A stretch of 64,000 nt of DNA. It comes from UBA8941 sp963780545. Its GTDB lineage: Archaea; Thermoproteota; Bathyarchaeia; TCS64. Below are positions 26,733 to 37,159 of the stretch, in pieces. The notes below the pieces were generated by a model. It saw only the letters and a program-made list of their open reading frames with translations. It was not told the DNA's origin and did no database searches. The stretch covers positions 45,502-109,501 of the forward strand of contig CAWACK010000009.1 in the NCBI GenBank assembly GCA_963780545.1, read 5' to 3'. A program made the translations under genes and the position numbers. Positions within the stretch are counted from its first letter, which is position 1; each line of letters begins with the position of its first letter.

Positions 26733-27740
26733 CTAAGAGAGAAGTTTAGCTATTTCCGGCGTCTCTAGCTTAGTCAGATCGTTGAGCCTAGCCAGAACAT
26801 TCAGATAGTGAGGTCTATTTTGCCTCATTATCTTCACGACTTCGTTGCGCATACCCGCAGAGGCCCCGCCACCAGTAAACACCATAGCAGCGTCAATAAG
26901 CCGTCTCAGGATCTCCAGGACCTCAAAGTAGTCTAGGTCTTCGATTTTACTCCCTGATGCTCGAGTATAGCCGGCTACGAAGGCATCCCCGAGCTCCGCT
27001 GAATAGAATGTTGACGCCAGGAGCTTTGTCCAAGCTAGGTCCTCCCTTCGGTCACCGAGATCAGCTCCACCCCAATCTATGACCGCTGGGCTCCTGTCTG
27101 GGCGGAAGAGGATGTTCCCGGGGTGGAAGTCCTGGTGTATTATAGTGAGGTTTAGGTCAGAGACTTTTCGTGCCCTCATATTAAGCCAAGAGATAATCTG
27201 ATCGAACTCATCGACACCTAAGCTGGCTGATTCTTCCGAGAGATTACTGATTCGATATCTGAGTCTACCATGAGTGGTTCTGTAACTTCTTTGGAAGGGA
27301 AGAATCTTCCTTGGTGTTAGGGCGTGGAGACGTGCGTAGAGCTCACTGAATAGAGTTATTTTCTCTCCTCTAAGCTTTGGTTTCTCAAGGAAATCATCGA
27401 TTAAAGACCCACCTAACAGCCACTCCATCACGACAAAGGGGGCACCAACTAAATCTGATTCAGTGTAACAGACGTAAACTTCTGGAACTGGGTAACCCCT
27501 ACCCAGGAGCCTATTCATTAGTTTGAACTCACGGTCCGCTTTCAACCCCGCTGATGTGCCGTTGAATACTTTGACAACCATAGCTGTCTCGTTAGTACCA
27601 ATTATGAGATGGAATCCGATGATGTTCGCTTCCCATCCCGCATTAATCTCCCTAATTTCGCGAATATCGACATCTATGTCTCCATGAAGCTCCCTGAATA
27701 GCGTCCTTATGCCTTTCTCGACTTTGCTGATATCCGTCAA
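26733..27740 (-). CDS. Aminoglycoside phosphotransferase-fold kinase
   Basis: 335 residues with the APH/ChoK kinase fold: a nucleotide-binding N-lobe (IIGTNETAMVVKVFNG), the catalytic loop IIHQDFHPGNILF, and the metal-binding VIDWGGADLGD. Such kinases phosphorylate small molecules (choline, homoserine, methylthioribose, sugars, antibiotics); the substrate is not identifiable here. Upstream of the cinA-like gene by 38 bp. Confidence 0.8.
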   Translation of the reverse strand: MTDISKVEKGIRTLFRELHGDIDVDIREIREINAGWEANIIGFHLIIGTNETAMVVKVFNGTSAGLKADREFKLMNRLLGRGYPVPEVYVCYTESDLVGAPFVVMEWLLGGSLIDDFLEKPKLRGEKITLFSELYARLHALTPRKILPFQRSYRTTHGRLRYRISNLSEESASLGVDEFDQIISWLNMRARKVSDLNLTIIHQDFHPGNILFRPDRSPAVIDWGGADLGDRREDLAWTKLLASTFYSAELGDAFVAGYTRASGSKIEDLDYFEVLEILRRLIDAAMVFTGGGASAGMRNEVVKIMRQNRPHYLNVLARLNDLTKLETPEIAKLLS

Positions 27741-27964
27741 CGGTGTCTCCCTACGATAGGGTTAGTAGTTCTAGGGGTAAATCCTTATGTTGCGTGCATA
27801 TTTTTTGTCATTAAAAAGGCAATGGGAAGGGCGTCTGAATCTTAAGTATCGAAGGATTTATTACACCGATTAGTTAATATTAAGCATTAAATAACCTGTA
27901 ATTTTAGATGAAAAAGGTTAAAAGCGGTGGTTTGCCTCAATCTGTTGGTTTCAGGTGAGGCTGG

Positions 27965-28966
27965 ATGAGCTGCACCGTGGTCGTTGACGGATTCTACGGA
28001 GACACGGGTAAGGGTAAGATAGTATCCTATCTATCAGTCGCTGACGATGTCGCCGTCGTCGTAAGGGCTGGAGTGGGGCCCAATGCTGGTCACACCGTCG
28101 TTAAAGACGGTAGGGCCTTTAAGCTGAGAATGGTGCCATGTGGCTTCGTTAACCCGAAGGCGAAGATGCTCATAGGTCCCGGTGTCCTCGTCAACCCTGA
28201 GCTCGTACTCAAAGAAATTATAGAGACCGATATTGCTGACAGGTTCGGTCTCGACCCACAGTGCGCCATAATTGAGCTCAAACATATCTTACTTGACCAA
28301 TCCAACGAAAACTTAAAGAATACTGTCAAGACCACGGGTACGGGAACAGGTCCCTGTAACGCGGACCGGGTAATGCGCATCGCTAAGATGGCTCGTGAAA
28401 TCCCAGAACTGAAGAAGTACCTGATAGATGTTCCAGCCGTGGCCAACAAGGTTCTCGATGATGGCAGGAACCTCCTAATCGAGGGGACTCAGGGGACCTT
28501 TATCAGCCTTTACTATGGCCAGTATCCTTATGTGACGAGCAAGGACGTCTGCGCCGCAGCAGCTTGCAGCGATGTCGGTATCGGTCCCACCCGGGTCACA
28601 GATGTTGCGATGGTGTTGAAGAGTTACGTCACCCGAGTTGGCGGAGGCGAGCTCGCGGGTGAGATCAGTCAGGAGGAGGCGAAAAAACGAGGTTGGGACG
28701 AATACGGGACTGTCACGGGTCGCCAGAGACGTGCGGCTCCATTCGACTACGACCTTGCAAGGAGAGCTAGGATGATCAATGGAGCAACCATGATCGCCCT
28801 GACGAAGCTAGATATTCTCTACCCCGATTGTAAGGGTGCGAAAGAGTACGTCGAATTAGGAGCCGATGCCAAGAAGTTCATAAATAACATCGAGGATGAA
28901 GTTAAGATACCTGTCGCCCTAATTGGTACGGGTCCGAGCGTCGACGAGCTCATTGATAGGCGTTAA
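27965..28966 (+). CDS. purA: Adenylosuccinate synthetase (short archaeal type)
   Basis: Converts IMP and aspartate to adenylosuccinate. 333 residues, like the short thermococcal form rather than the roughly 430-residue bacterial one. The N-terminal P-loop reads DGFYGDTGKGKIV. GPNAGHTVV, TGTGTGPCNADR, EGTQGTF and TGRQRRAAPFDYDLARRA are typical. Leadered start: CAGGTGAG is 8-10 bp before ATG. purB lies 5 kb away. The 3' end overlaps the convergent dnaJ by 4 bp. Confidence 0.93.
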   Translation: MSCTVVVDGFYGDTGKGKIVSYLSVADDVAVVVRAGVGPNAGHTVVKDGRAFKLRMVPCGFVNPKAKMLIGPGVLVNPELVLKEIIETDIADRFGLDPQCAIIELKHILLDQSNENLKNTVKTTGTGTGPCNADRVMRIAKMAREIPELKKYLIDVPAVANKVLDDGRNLLIEGTQGTFISLYYGQYPYVTSKDVCAAAACSDVGIGPTRVTDVAMVLKSYVTRVGGGELAGEISQEEAKKRGWDEYGTVTGRQRRAAPFDYDLARRARMINGATMIALTKLDILYPDCKGAKEYVELGADAKKFINNIEDEVKIPVALIGTGPSVDELIDRR

Positions 28967-30086
28967 AGCCTGAACCAGCTTTTCTTCTCCTCACTGAACT
29001 CCTTGTTGAGTTCCTCAAGAAGCTCCCTCTCACGTTTGCTGAGCTTCGTCGGTATCTTCACGGTAATATGTATGATGTGATCACCATGTCCGTAGCGACT
29101 CGGCATCCCCTTTCCTTTGAGTCTGAGGATAGCTCCATTCTGTGTGCCTGGTGGCACTCTGACCTTCTCCTCACCATTAACGACAGGGACTGTGATCTCT
29201 GTGCCGAGGGCCGCCTGGGCGATGTTTATCTCAGCCTCGTAGATTGTGTCGGCGCCCTTCCGGAGGAGGTAATTGGTGGGGCTTGATCCTGACACCTACA
29301 TACAGGTCACCAGCTGGTCCGCCATACTGGCCGGCGTCACCTTGACCTCGTAGGGTCAGGTACATCTCCTCATCGATGCCAGGCGGGATCTTGACGTCTA
29401 TTTTCCTCTTTGCTTCCTCAACTCCGTCCCCCCGGCAACGGCTGCAAGGCTTCTCGGGTGTCTTTCCACGTCCTTGACAACGGTCACAGGTGGTAACTGT
29501 GATCATACGTCCGAATGGACTGGCGACGCTCCTCTGGACTTGACCCGTCCCACCGCATTTGGGACAAGTTATAACGCTTGAACCGGGCTCAGCACCGCTA
29601 CCTCCGCAGCGGCTGCACCTCTCCAACCTGTTGAGACTGAGCTCCATTGTCGTGCCTGTTGCTGCCTGCTCAAGCGTAATCTCGACTGCAGTTTCTAGGT
29701 CTCTGCCTTTTTGGGGACCAGATCTCTGCCTGTTGGAAGCCAAAACCGCCGAATCCACCGAAGGCACCTCCAAAGAAGCGGTTGAGTATCTCCTCCATAT
29801 CGACACCGAAACCGCTGAAGTCGGCGCCGCGGAATATGTCCTCTTGACTGTAGGTGCCGCTGATGCCAGCGTGACCATAAGTGTCGTATTTCTGTCTCTT
29901 CTCGGGGTCGCTGAGAACAGCATAGGCCTCAGAGATCTCTTTGAACTTTTCTTCAGATCCGGGATCCTTGTTACGATCTGGGTGGAGTTCGAAAGCGAGC
30001 TTCCTGAATGCCTTCTTTATATCCTCGGGGGAGGCTCCCTTGTCTATGCCCAGAACTTCATAGTAATCGCGTTTCGCCTGACACAC
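28963..30086 (-). pseudogene. dnaJ: Chaperone DnaJ, broken by two frameshifts as read
   Basis: All DnaJ domains are present but spread over three frames. J domain: DYYEVLGIDKG, HPD motif LHPDRNKD. A Gly/Phe-rich stretch comes next. The zinc-finger region has four CxxCxGxG-like repeats (CSRCGGSG, CPKCGGTG, CDRCQGRG, CSRCRGDG). The C-terminal substrate domain has VPPGTQNG and LRLKGKGMPSRYG. Frame changes fall near 29725-29735, close to a T5-G4 run, and near 29280. The start is probably GTG at 30086 after GGGGGATG; TTG at 30116 is an alternative. Since grpE and dnaK are intact directly upstream, sequencing error is as likely as real loss. Confidence 0.9.
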
Positions 30087-30382
30087 GCATCCCCCGGGTG
30101 CTGAGGATTTCTCCAAGGAGGAGGACTTAAAAAGGTTACCGAATCCATCGTGGATTTCTTGTGACTAAATATCCTAAGTGCTCCATTATATTCTCAAGCC
30201 TGTCCTAGAGATCAATCATCCCTTCGAGCAGATTGTTAAAGGTCGTCTCATGCTCAGAAAAATCCAAATTATGATGAGGATTGGGTAGAGCCTTGTTCAA
30301 CTTCGCAAATTGAGTCGGTGTAAAATCATTCATGACTCAAATTTACATAATTCTTTCGACACTTTGATTTGCGGGGTGAGAG

Positions 30383-32278
30383 TTACGGCTTCTTCTCATC
30401 ATCGACAACTTTGTACTCGGCGTCTACGGTCTTCTTCCCTTGTTCTTGTGGTTCCTCGCTACCTGGAGGAGCCTGCTCGGGACCGCTGGTCTGCTGTTGT
30501 TGCTGCTGCTGAGCCGCAGCGGTTTGCTTGTAGATTTCGGCGCCAGCCTCTTGGATGATCTTTGTGAGTTCCTCGGTTCTCGTCTTGATTGTCTCGGTAT
30601 CAGTGCCCTTGAGTGCCTCTTTGAGGGCGTTAAGACTGTCGTTTATCTTATTCTTGAGGTCGCTCGGGAGCTTTTCCCCGACATCTGTGAGGGTCTTCTC
30701 TGTGGTATAGGCGATACTATCAGCATTGTTGCGGATCTCAGCCTCTTCTTTCGCTTTCTTGTCTGCTTCAGCGTACTTCTCGGCTTCTTCAACCATCCTA
30801 TCCTTCTCCTTCTGGTTGAGCTTGGTGGATGCTTGGATAGTGATGCCCATTTTCTTGCCTGTGCCGAGGTCCTTTGCACTTACGTTGAGGACACCATCTG
30901 TGTTGATGTCGAAGGTTACCTCAATCTGTGGGACGCCACGTGGTGCCGGGGGGATGCCCGTAAGATCAAAGCGCCCGAGACTGATGTTGTCCTTCGCCAT
31001 GGCTCGCTCCCCCTGGACGACGTGAATGGTGACAGCGGTCTGCATGTCGGCAGCTGTGCTGAAGGTCTGTGTTTGCTTAGTCGGGATAGTGGTGTTGCGT
31101 TCAAGGATCTTAGTCATCACACCTCCGAGGGTTTCGACGCCGAGACTAAGGGGTGTAACATCTAGGAGGACGATGTCGCTGATCTCACCAGCGATGATTG
31201 CGCCCTGGATGGCTGCACCTATTGCCACGCACTCCATTGGGTCCAGACCTCTCTCCGGTTTCTTTCCCATCACTTCCTCAACTACCTGCTGAACGAGGGG
31301 CATCTTCGTCATGCCGCCGAAGAGGATGATTTTGTCGATTTGATCCTTGGTGATCTTGGAGTCCTCAATAGTGCGGAGAATGGGTGCACGGATGCGTTCA
31401 ATTATAGGGCGGGCGATCTGCTCGAGCTTCGCTCGGGTCATGTTAATATGCATATTTTTGGGACCGCTGGTGCTCATCGCGAGGTAGGGCAAGTCTATGT
31501 CCGTGCTGAGGACGCCACTGAGTTCGATCTTAGCCTTCTCCGCAGCTTCCTTGAGGCGCGCCATAGCCTTGAGGTCACTACGTAAGTCTATACCGTCTGA
31601 TTTCCTGAACTCGTCGACAAGGTAATCCATAATGGCCTTGTCAATGTCGGCTCCGCCAGTCTGGGTGTCACCGCTGGTGCTGAGGACCTCAAATACTCCA
31701 CCTCCGAAGTCCATGACTGTTGTATCGTTTGTGCCTCCGCCGAAGCTGAATACAAGTATTTTGAGTTCCTTGTCAGCTTTATCAATTCCATAAGCGAGGG
31801 CAGCTGCGGTGGGTTCGTTTACTATTCGGGTAACCTTTAGTCCAGCGATCTCACCGGCATCGATGGTGGCCTGGCGCTGGTTATCGTTAAAGTGCGCTGG
31901 GACAGTGATTACGGCCTTTGTGACCTTCTCGCCTAGGAAGGTTTCAGCATCTCTCAAGATCTTCTGCAGAATGAAGGCGGAGATCTGCTGAGGAGTATAA
32001 TCCTTACCATTGAGGGTGATAGTTTTGCTTGTGCCCATCAGGCGTTTAGCTTCCCTGACGGTGCCCTCAGGGTTGGTTACAGCTTGGCGTCGGGCGGGTT
32101 CCCCTACCAGGAGTTGTCCGTCCTTAGTGAAGGCGACGACGCTGGGGAACATCTTTCCCGCAACTGTCGGTCCTTCGGCACTTGGGATTACGACCGGTTT
32201 GCCGCCCATGACGACGGCTGCAGCCGAGTTCGTGGTACCTAGGTCTATTCCTATTATTTTCTCACGTTTCTCAGACAT
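30383..32278 (-). CDS. dnaK: Hsp70 chaperone DnaK
   Basis: 631 residues. The ATPase domain has IGIDLGTTNSAAAVV, VPAHFNDNQRQAT and LFGGMTKMPLVQ. The substrate-binding domain starts near LLDVTPLSLGVET. The helical lid ends in a Gln-rich tail (eight Q around residue 605) and EEPQEQGKKT. The start ATG at 32278 is only 2 bp after the grpE stop, so the two genes form an operon, and dnaJ follows 300 bp later on the same strand. Within archaea the DnaK system is patchy and thought to be acquired from bacteria (general knowledge). Confidence 0.96.
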   Translation of the reverse strand: MSEKREKIIGIDLGTTNSAAAVVMGGKPVVIPSAEGPTVAGKMFPSVVAFTKDGQLLVGEPARRQAVTNPEGTVREAKRLMGTSKTITLNGKDYTPQQISAFILQKILRDAETFLGEKVTKAVITVPAHFNDNQRQATIDAGEIAGLKVTRIVNEPTAAALAYGIDKADKELKILVFSFGGGTNDTTVMDFGGGVFEVLSTSGDTQTGGADIDKAIMDYLVDEFRKSDGIDLRSDLKAMARLKEAAEKAKIELSGVLSTDIDLPYLAMSTSGPKNMHINMTRAKLEQIARPIIERIRAPILRTIEDSKITKDQIDKIILFGGMTKMPLVQQVVEEVMGKKPERGLDPMECVAIGAAIQGAIIAGEISDIVLLDVTPLSLGVETLGGVMTKILERNTTIPTKQTQTFSTAADMQTAVTIHVVQGERAMAKDNISLGRFDLTGIPPAPRGVPQIEVTFDINTDGVLNVSAKDLGTGKKMGITIQASTKLNQKEKDRMVEEAEKYAEADKKAKEEAEIRNNADSIAYTTEKTLTDVGEKLPSDLKNKINDSLNALKEALKGTDTETIKTRTEELTKIIQEAGAEIYKQTAAAQQQQQQQTSGPEQAPPGSEEPQEQGKKTVDAEYKVVDDEKKP

Positions 32279-32280
32279 CG

Positions 32281-32793
32281 TTAAGCCTCTTGTTTGCTCG
32301 GGGCCCTCGCGACCTTGACCATGGCTGCGCGGAGAACCTTATCTTTGTAATTGTAACCCTTCCTTATCTCCTCTACTACTGTGCCGGGTGGGCAATCGCA
32401 GGTCTCGACTTCGCAAACGGCTTCATGCTTGTAGGGATCGAAGTGTTTACCAGAGACATCCATGGGTCTTACGTCCTCAGCCTCGAGGAGCTTGAGGAGC
32501 TTGTTATGGATCATGGCGACACCTTCATTCTTCGAGTCAGTAGCTACTATGCCGAGTTCGTCAGCTAGAGTAATGAGTTGACTGAGAACTCTAGCGTTGG
32601 ATCTATCAATGGCATCCTCTATCCTCTTTTGGCTCTGTTTCTGGATGTTATCGAGATCTGCTTTGGCGTAACGAAGCTGGGTGAGGTATGTCTCAGCAAG
32701 CGTCCGTTCCTCAGCTAAATGTTTCTCGAGTTCAGCGATCTTTTCATCGGTTTTCTGCCGCTTTGGCTTAGGAGTCGGCTGGTCCGAGCTCAT
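32281..32793 (-). CDS. grpE: Nucleotide exchange factor GrpE
   Basis: 170 residues: a long N-terminal coiled coil (about 15-65, KIAELEKHLAEERTLAETYLTQL, RYAKADLDNIQKQSQK) and a C-terminal beta-wing head (VSGKHFDPYKHEAV, YNYKDKVLRAAMVKVAR). It releases ADP from DnaK. First gene of grpE-dnaK, with a 2-bp gap to dnaK. Confidence 0.93.
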   Translation of the reverse strand: MSSDQPTPKPKRQKTDEKIAELEKHLAEERTLAETYLTQLRYAKADLDNIQKQSQKRIEDAIDRSNARVLSQLITLADELGIVATDSKNEGVAMIHNKLLKLLEAEDVRPMDVSGKHFDPYKHEAVCEVETCDCPPGTVVEEIRKGYNYKDKVLRAAMVKVARAPSKQEA

Positions 32794-32897
32794 GTCGTTA
32801 CGTGAGAACGGTAGATGGTTTATTTTCTTTGTGGCTGGATTTTTGTATTTTTCACTCTATATACCATTGTTAGTGATTTATTTGTCGGCGCCTCTAG

Positions 32898-33356
32898 TTA
32901 TTCTTCAGCGATGTCAGCGATAGAATGTTCTACCGCACGTAGAAGATCCTCGGTCTTCATCTCCATACCATAGAGGTGATGGCCTGAGCCGAAGTTGACA
33001 CGCTTCAATTTTAGAACACTCTTGTCGACTATGAGAGGTATCTTTATGAGAATGGGGCAGACGGCGCCGGGGTCGACGCCAGTGACTTCTCGAACATCCT
33101 TAGGAGAGGCGACGGTGAGCTTCTTCCCTGTAATCATCTTCGCCTTAAGGAAATCGACGCGGTCAGTACCATTAAGGAAGAAGGCGAATCGATTCCCCCC
33201 ATTGTCCTTCATGATGACTGTTTTACAGATCTCCTCAATCTTAAAGTCGCCCTTAGAATAGCGGGCTACGTCACCGACGGTCATGGCGCGACCCCCCAGC
33301 TCAATGAGTCTGTAAGGGATGCCCTTCTTTTGAAGGATAAGTTCGGCTTCTAGCAT
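32898..33356 (-). CDS. YbaK/ProRS-like aminoacyl-tRNA deacylase
   Basis: About 152 residues from ATG at 33356. This start is chosen because a TTTAAATA box at 33382-33389 lies about 27-30 bp upstream, indicating a leaderless message; a longer frame to 33461 has an implausible N-terminus. Features of the YbaK/INS fold are AELILQKKGIPYRLIEL, KTVIMKDNGGNRFAFFLNGTDRVDFLKAK, VREVTGVDPGAVCPI and FGSGHHLYGMEM. The family hydrolyses mischarged tRNAs, mainly tRNA-Pro and tRNA-Cys types. The target is not determinable. Confidence 0.82.
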   Translation of the reverse strand: MLEAELILQKKGIPYRLIELGGRAMTVGDVARYSKGDFKIEEICKTVIMKDNGGNRFAFFLNGTDRVDFLKAKMITGKKLTVASPKDVREVTGVDPGAVCPILIKIPLIVDKSVLKLKRVNFGSGHHLYGMEMKTEDLLRAVEHSIADIAEE

Positions 33357-33381
33357 CGATGTGTAGTTTATGCGACTTTTG

Positions 33382-33389
33382 TTTAAATA
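33382..33389 (-). promoter_or_regulatory. TATA box of the YbaK-like gene
   Basis: The TATTTAAA element on the minus strand is centred about 29 bp before ATG at 33356. It supports a leaderless transcript and fixes the start. Confidence 0.5.
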
Positions 33390-33632
33390 AGCAACGGTCA
33401 GTAACACCAAGGAGAAATATTGAAGAATATTTTTCTCAACAAGCCATCTAGGTGTGTGCACTTTTAGGGTTTCGGAATGAGTAGATTTCCCATAATTGAT
33501 ACAAAAATCGTTTCCTTTAGTATTCTCTTCTCCCCTTCCTCCAATTAAGCAAATTATGCAATCTATTGAGTCGATGTACGAGCAGGATTATTCCTTAATT
33601 CTCACCTATACTTTTCTTGGATGAGAACACAC

Positions 33633-34970
33633 TTAGAGTTTCTTTTTGAGTTCAGAGATGGCTCGATCGACCTGTTCTACGCTGGTGCCAATATAGGTTC
33701 GAGGGTTGAGCCACTCATCCATCTCAACGGAGGTTATGAGTTTGGTTGCTTCGGAGTCCTCCTCCATAACCTCTCTTAGGGGACGTTTCTCATCCCATGC
33801 CTTCAATGCTAGTCGTCTCATCAATTCATGTCCCTCCTGGCGACCGACTCCCTTTGAGACTAGTTCTAACATAACCCTCTCTGTGAGAATGAGGCCAAGG
33901 GTCATATCGAGATTCCTGTCAATGTTGTCGTTATCGAAGCTGAGACCTTTAATGATGCTCGTAATCTGGCGTAGAATATAGTCGGTGAGAATGAAACCCT
34001 CAGGGATATTGATGCGCTCCACGCTGCTGTTGCTAATATCACGTTCATGTTCGAGAGCGATGGACTCTAGGCTGGCAACGACGCTGCCGCGAATTATGCG
34101 GGAGAGGCCACAGATACGTTCGGTATTGCTGGGGTTAAGCTTCTGAGGCATAGTGCTGCTGGGGCTGCGGACGAGTTCGCTGATTTCGGCGATCTCTGTT
34201 CTTTGGAGGTTGCGGATCTCGCGTGCAATTTTATCCACGGTCCCTGCGATGAGGGCTAGGAGGCACTGAAGCTCCGCGTGCCTATCGCGTTGGATAATTT
34301 GGTTTGTTACTAGGGCGGATTCGATGCCTAGATGCTCCATAGTGAGGCGTTGAATGATGAATCCCTTCTCCCCAAAGCTAGCCATTGTTCCTACGGCGCC
34401 ACTCATCTTTCCCACCTCAATCCTCTTCCTCGTCTCTCCCAACCTATCCAGATGGCGGCTCACTTCGCTTCCCCAGAGTGCGAACTTCATCCCATAGGTC
34501 ATTGGGAGGGCATGTTGTCCGTGGGTGCGGCCTATGCATACAGTCTCCCTGTGCTGCTCAGCCTTAGCAAGCAATTCACTGAGCAGGGCTTTTAGGTCAC
34601 ATTCGATGATGTTAATCGCCTTCCTTAGCTGAAGGGCGAGCGCCGTATCCTCAATGTCGTAACTCGTAGCACCAAGGTGAATGTAGCCACCTGCACCACC
34701 CTCGCAGACCTCCTGTAGTGCGTAGACCATTGCTAGGAGGTCATGCTTCGTTTTCTCCTCTATCTCCTTGCAGCGCTCCACCTTAACGATACCTAGCTTG
34801 GCTTTCTTCTCAATCTCCTCAGCAGCGACCCTGGGAATAGTGCCAAGTTCTGCGTGCGCCCAAGCCAATGCAACCTCCACATCTAACCAGCTCTGCAGCT
34901 TGGCTTCTTCCGTGAACACAGCATACATCTCAGGATACCTATATCGAAACTCAATAGGGTGAACAGGCAA
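33633..34970 (-). CDS. purB: Adenylosuccinate lyase
   Basis: 445 residues of the fumarase/aspartase superfamily. It acts in AMP synthesis (adenylosuccinate to AMP) and in the IMP branch. N-terminal HPIEFRYRYPEM, then the conserved IGRTHGQHALP and the signature loop SPSSTMPQKLNPSNTE. The start TTG at 34970 gives the family's usual N-terminus. It pairs functionally with purA at 27965. Confidence 0.94.
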   Translation of the reverse strand: MPVHPIEFRYRYPEMYAVFTEEAKLQSWLDVEVALAWAHAELGTIPRVAAEEIEKKAKLGIVKVERCKEIEEKTKHDLLAMVYALQEVCEGGAGGYIHLGATSYDIEDTALALQLRKAINIIECDLKALLSELLAKAEQHRETVCIGRTHGQHALPMTYGMKFALWGSEVSRHLDRLGETRKRIEVGKMSGAVGTMASFGEKGFIIQRLTMEHLGIESALVTNQIIQRDRHAELQCLLALIAGTVDKIAREIRNLQRTEIAEISELVRSPSSTMPQKLNPSNTERICGLSRIIRGSVVASLESIALEHERDISNSSVERINIPEGFILTDYILRQITSIIKGLSFDNDNIDRNLDMTLGLILTERVMLELVSKGVGRQEGHELMRRLALKAWDEKRPLREVMEEDSEATKLITSVEMDEWLNPRTYIGTSVEQVDRAISELKKKL

Positions 34971-35168
34971 CGCGATCAGCTAAAAGTGTCAATCATAAGC
35001 GGATAAGCATTAACACCCAAGTAACATGCGAAGTCCAAAATCTCGCAACTATGTGGTAAAGCCAGATGCGTGCGCTAAACGCGGTCCGCTTCTTTCTTTG
35101 GCACCAATATTATCTACCCTTTTATATCACCACCCCAAGCCTAGTTTCAGCAAAAGCGGGTTACTTCG

Positions 35169-35966
35169 TTGAGTGCCGGCCTTAATATCGTCATCTGTAT
35201 AAAACAGGTTCCTGAGACCACCGAGGTTGAGTTCGACAAAGAGACAGGTCGCCTTAAACGCGAGGGTGTCGCTGCTGTCATTAACCCCTTCGACGAGTTT
35301 GCAATCGAGACGGGGCTACGAATCAAGGAGAAGAATGGAGGTAAAGTCAAGGTACTCAGCATGGGTCCACCAATGGCTGAGCAGGCACTCCGCGACTCTA
35401 TCGCAATGGGCTGTGACGAGGGCTGGCTCGTAACCGACCGCGTCTTCGGAGGTGCTGACACCTGGGCTACTAGCCTCACCATAGCTAAAAGCATCCAACT
35501 CATTGGCCCCTTCGACATTGTGATCTGCGGACTCAAGACCACGGATGGAGACACAGGCCAGACCGGCCCAGAAATGGCCGAGCACCTCGGCGTCCCCTGT
35601 ATAAGCTACGTCAGTAATGTCGTCGAAGTCAAGGACAGGAGGATTGTGCTAAAGAGGAACCTTGACGACGGCGTCGAGACCCTCGAAGCTCCTCTTCCTC
35701 TTATAATTACCGTGAGCAAGGATGTTGGCCAGCCTCGCCTCGCGACCCTCCGCGGCCGCATAGCTGCGAAGAAAGCCGTCATCAAGCAGATAACCAATAA
35801 GGAAATGGGGATGAACCCAAAGGAGCTCGGTCTAGACGGTAGTTACACTCGTGTCACAAAAATATTCACCCCCGAGCCTCATGCTGGTGGTGAAGTGATA
35901 GAAGGAACTCCCGACCAGTTAGCTGATGCTATCTTCCAGAAGCTCAAGGAGGCGAAGATTGTATGA
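35169..35966 (+). CDS. etfB: Electron transfer flavoprotein beta subunit
   Basis: 265 residues, TTG start. The N-terminal IVICIKQVPETTEVEF, INPFDEFAIETGLRI, and ICGLKTTDGDTGQTGPEMAEHLG are typical of EtfB and include the AMP or second-FAD site found in bifurcating types. It overlaps etfA by 4 bp (ATGA). With etfA and a GlcD-like FAD oxidase it forms a three-gene unit like the lactate dehydrogenase/Etf complex of acetogens. Confidence 0.9.
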   Translation: MSAGLNIVICIKQVPETTEVEFDKETGRLKREGVAAVINPFDEFAIETGLRIKEKNGGKVKVLSMGPPMAEQALRDSIAMGCDEGWLVTDRVFGGADTWATSLTIAKSIQLIGPFDIVICGLKTTDGDTGQTGPEMAEHLGVPCISYVSNVVEVKDRRIVLKRNLDDGVETLEAPLPLIITVSKDVGQPRLATLRGRIAAKKAVIKQITNKEMGMNPKELGLDGSYTRVTKIFTPEPHAGGEVIEGTPDQLADAIFQKLKEAKIV

Positions 35967-37159
35967 GCGATCTCCCAGTAAAAGTAGGAGAAGCCTGTAC
36001 TGGCTGCGGTATCTGTGTATCCACCTGCCCATTCGGTGCCATCACCATCGTCAATAACAGAGCTCAAATCGGGGACGCCTGCAGAGTCTGCGGAGCCTGT
36101 GAGCCTGTCTGCCCCGTCAAAGCCATCACCATCAATAAGGCCGAGGGCCCTCAGGACTTTGCTGACTGGAGGGGTATCCTCGTCTATGCCGAGGAGCACG
36201 AGGGCAAGGTCCACCCAGTCGCGTATGAACTCCTTGGGAAGGGAAGAGAACTTGCATCAACGCTCAACGAACCCGTTTACTCTGTAGTCATCGGCAGTGA
36301 CCTGGGTAAGGCTGCAGATGAGCTTGTGAAGCGTGGTGCAGACAAGGTTCTCGTCTTTGATCACCCTAGCCTCGCCACATACCGAGACGACCCCTACAGC
36401 CAGATACTCGCAGAGGCGACAAGGGAGCTGAAGCCAAGCATCTCCCTAATAGGCGCCACATCAATCGGCCGAACCCTCGGACCACGCGTAGCTGCAAAGC
36501 TCAAAACGGGCCTTACTGCCGACTGTACTGGCCTCGATATCGACCCACAGACCAAACTCCTCCTTCAAACCCGCCCTGCTTATGGCGGAAACATCATGGC
36601 AACTATCTACACACAGAACAGCCGCCCCCAGATGGCAACAGTCAGATACAAGGTGATGACTGAAGCAAAGCCTGACCCTACTCACCGAGGTGAAGTCGTC
36701 AAGAAGCTCGTTGATCCTGATAAACTCCAGGACCGCGTCAAGGTTTTGGGATTCGAGGCCGCAAAGGAGCAGGTGAGTATAGTTGACGCCGATATTGTCG
36801 TCTCTGGAGGCAAAGGACTAGGCGAGCCAAAGGGATTCGAGCTCATCAGTCAGCTTGCCAATGTACTCGGTGGCGCAGTTGGAGCAAGTCGCCCAACAGT
36901 CGATGAAGGTTGGATCGAGTACAGACATCAGGTCGGTCTAAGCGGTCGTACTGTTCGACCCAAGCTCTACCTTGCCTGCGGCATAAGTGGCGCTGTCCAA
37001 CATCAAGCCGGTATGAAGACCAGCGACATCATCATCGCCATAAACAAGGATAAGGAAGCCCCAATCTGCAGGATAAGTAGCCTCGCAGTCGTCGGTGACC
37101 TTTATGAGGTTGTTCCACGCCTCATAGAGAAGATCAAGGAGCAGAAGATCCGTGGCTAG
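35963..37159 (+). CDS. etfA: Electron transfer flavoprotein alpha subunit with N-terminal ferredoxin domain
   Basis: 398 residues. Residues 9-58 hold two [4Fe-4S] motifs (CTGCGICVSTCP and CRVCGACEPVCP). Then comes the Etf alpha N-domain (GILVYAEEHEGKVHPVAYELLG) and the FAD-binding C-domain (GASRPTVDEGW, HQVGLSGRTVRPKLYLACGISGAVQH). A ferredoxin-tailed EtfA is characteristic of the electron-confurcating lactate dehydrogenase complex (LctC), where it passes electrons from or to ferredoxin. It overlaps etfB by 4 bp and the downstream oxidase by 8 bp. Confidence 0.9.
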   Translation: MSDLPVKVGEACTGCGICVSTCPFGAITIVNNRAQIGDACRVCGACEPVCPVKAITINKAEGPQDFADWRGILVYAEEHEGKVHPVAYELLGKGRELASTLNEPVYSVVIGSDLGKAADELVKRGADKVLVFDHPSLATYRDDPYSQILAEATRELKPSISLIGATSIGRTLGPRVAAKLKTGLTADCTGLDIDPQTKLLLQTRPAYGGNIMATIYTQNSRPQMATVRYKVMTEAKPDPTHRGEVVKKLVDPDKLQDRVKVLGFEAAKEQVSIVDADIVVSGGKGLGEPKGFELISQLANVLGGAVGASRPTVDEGWIEYRHQVGLSGRTVRPKLYLACGISGAVQHQAGMKTSDIIIAINKDKEAPICRISSLAVVGDLYEVVPRLIEKIKEQKIRG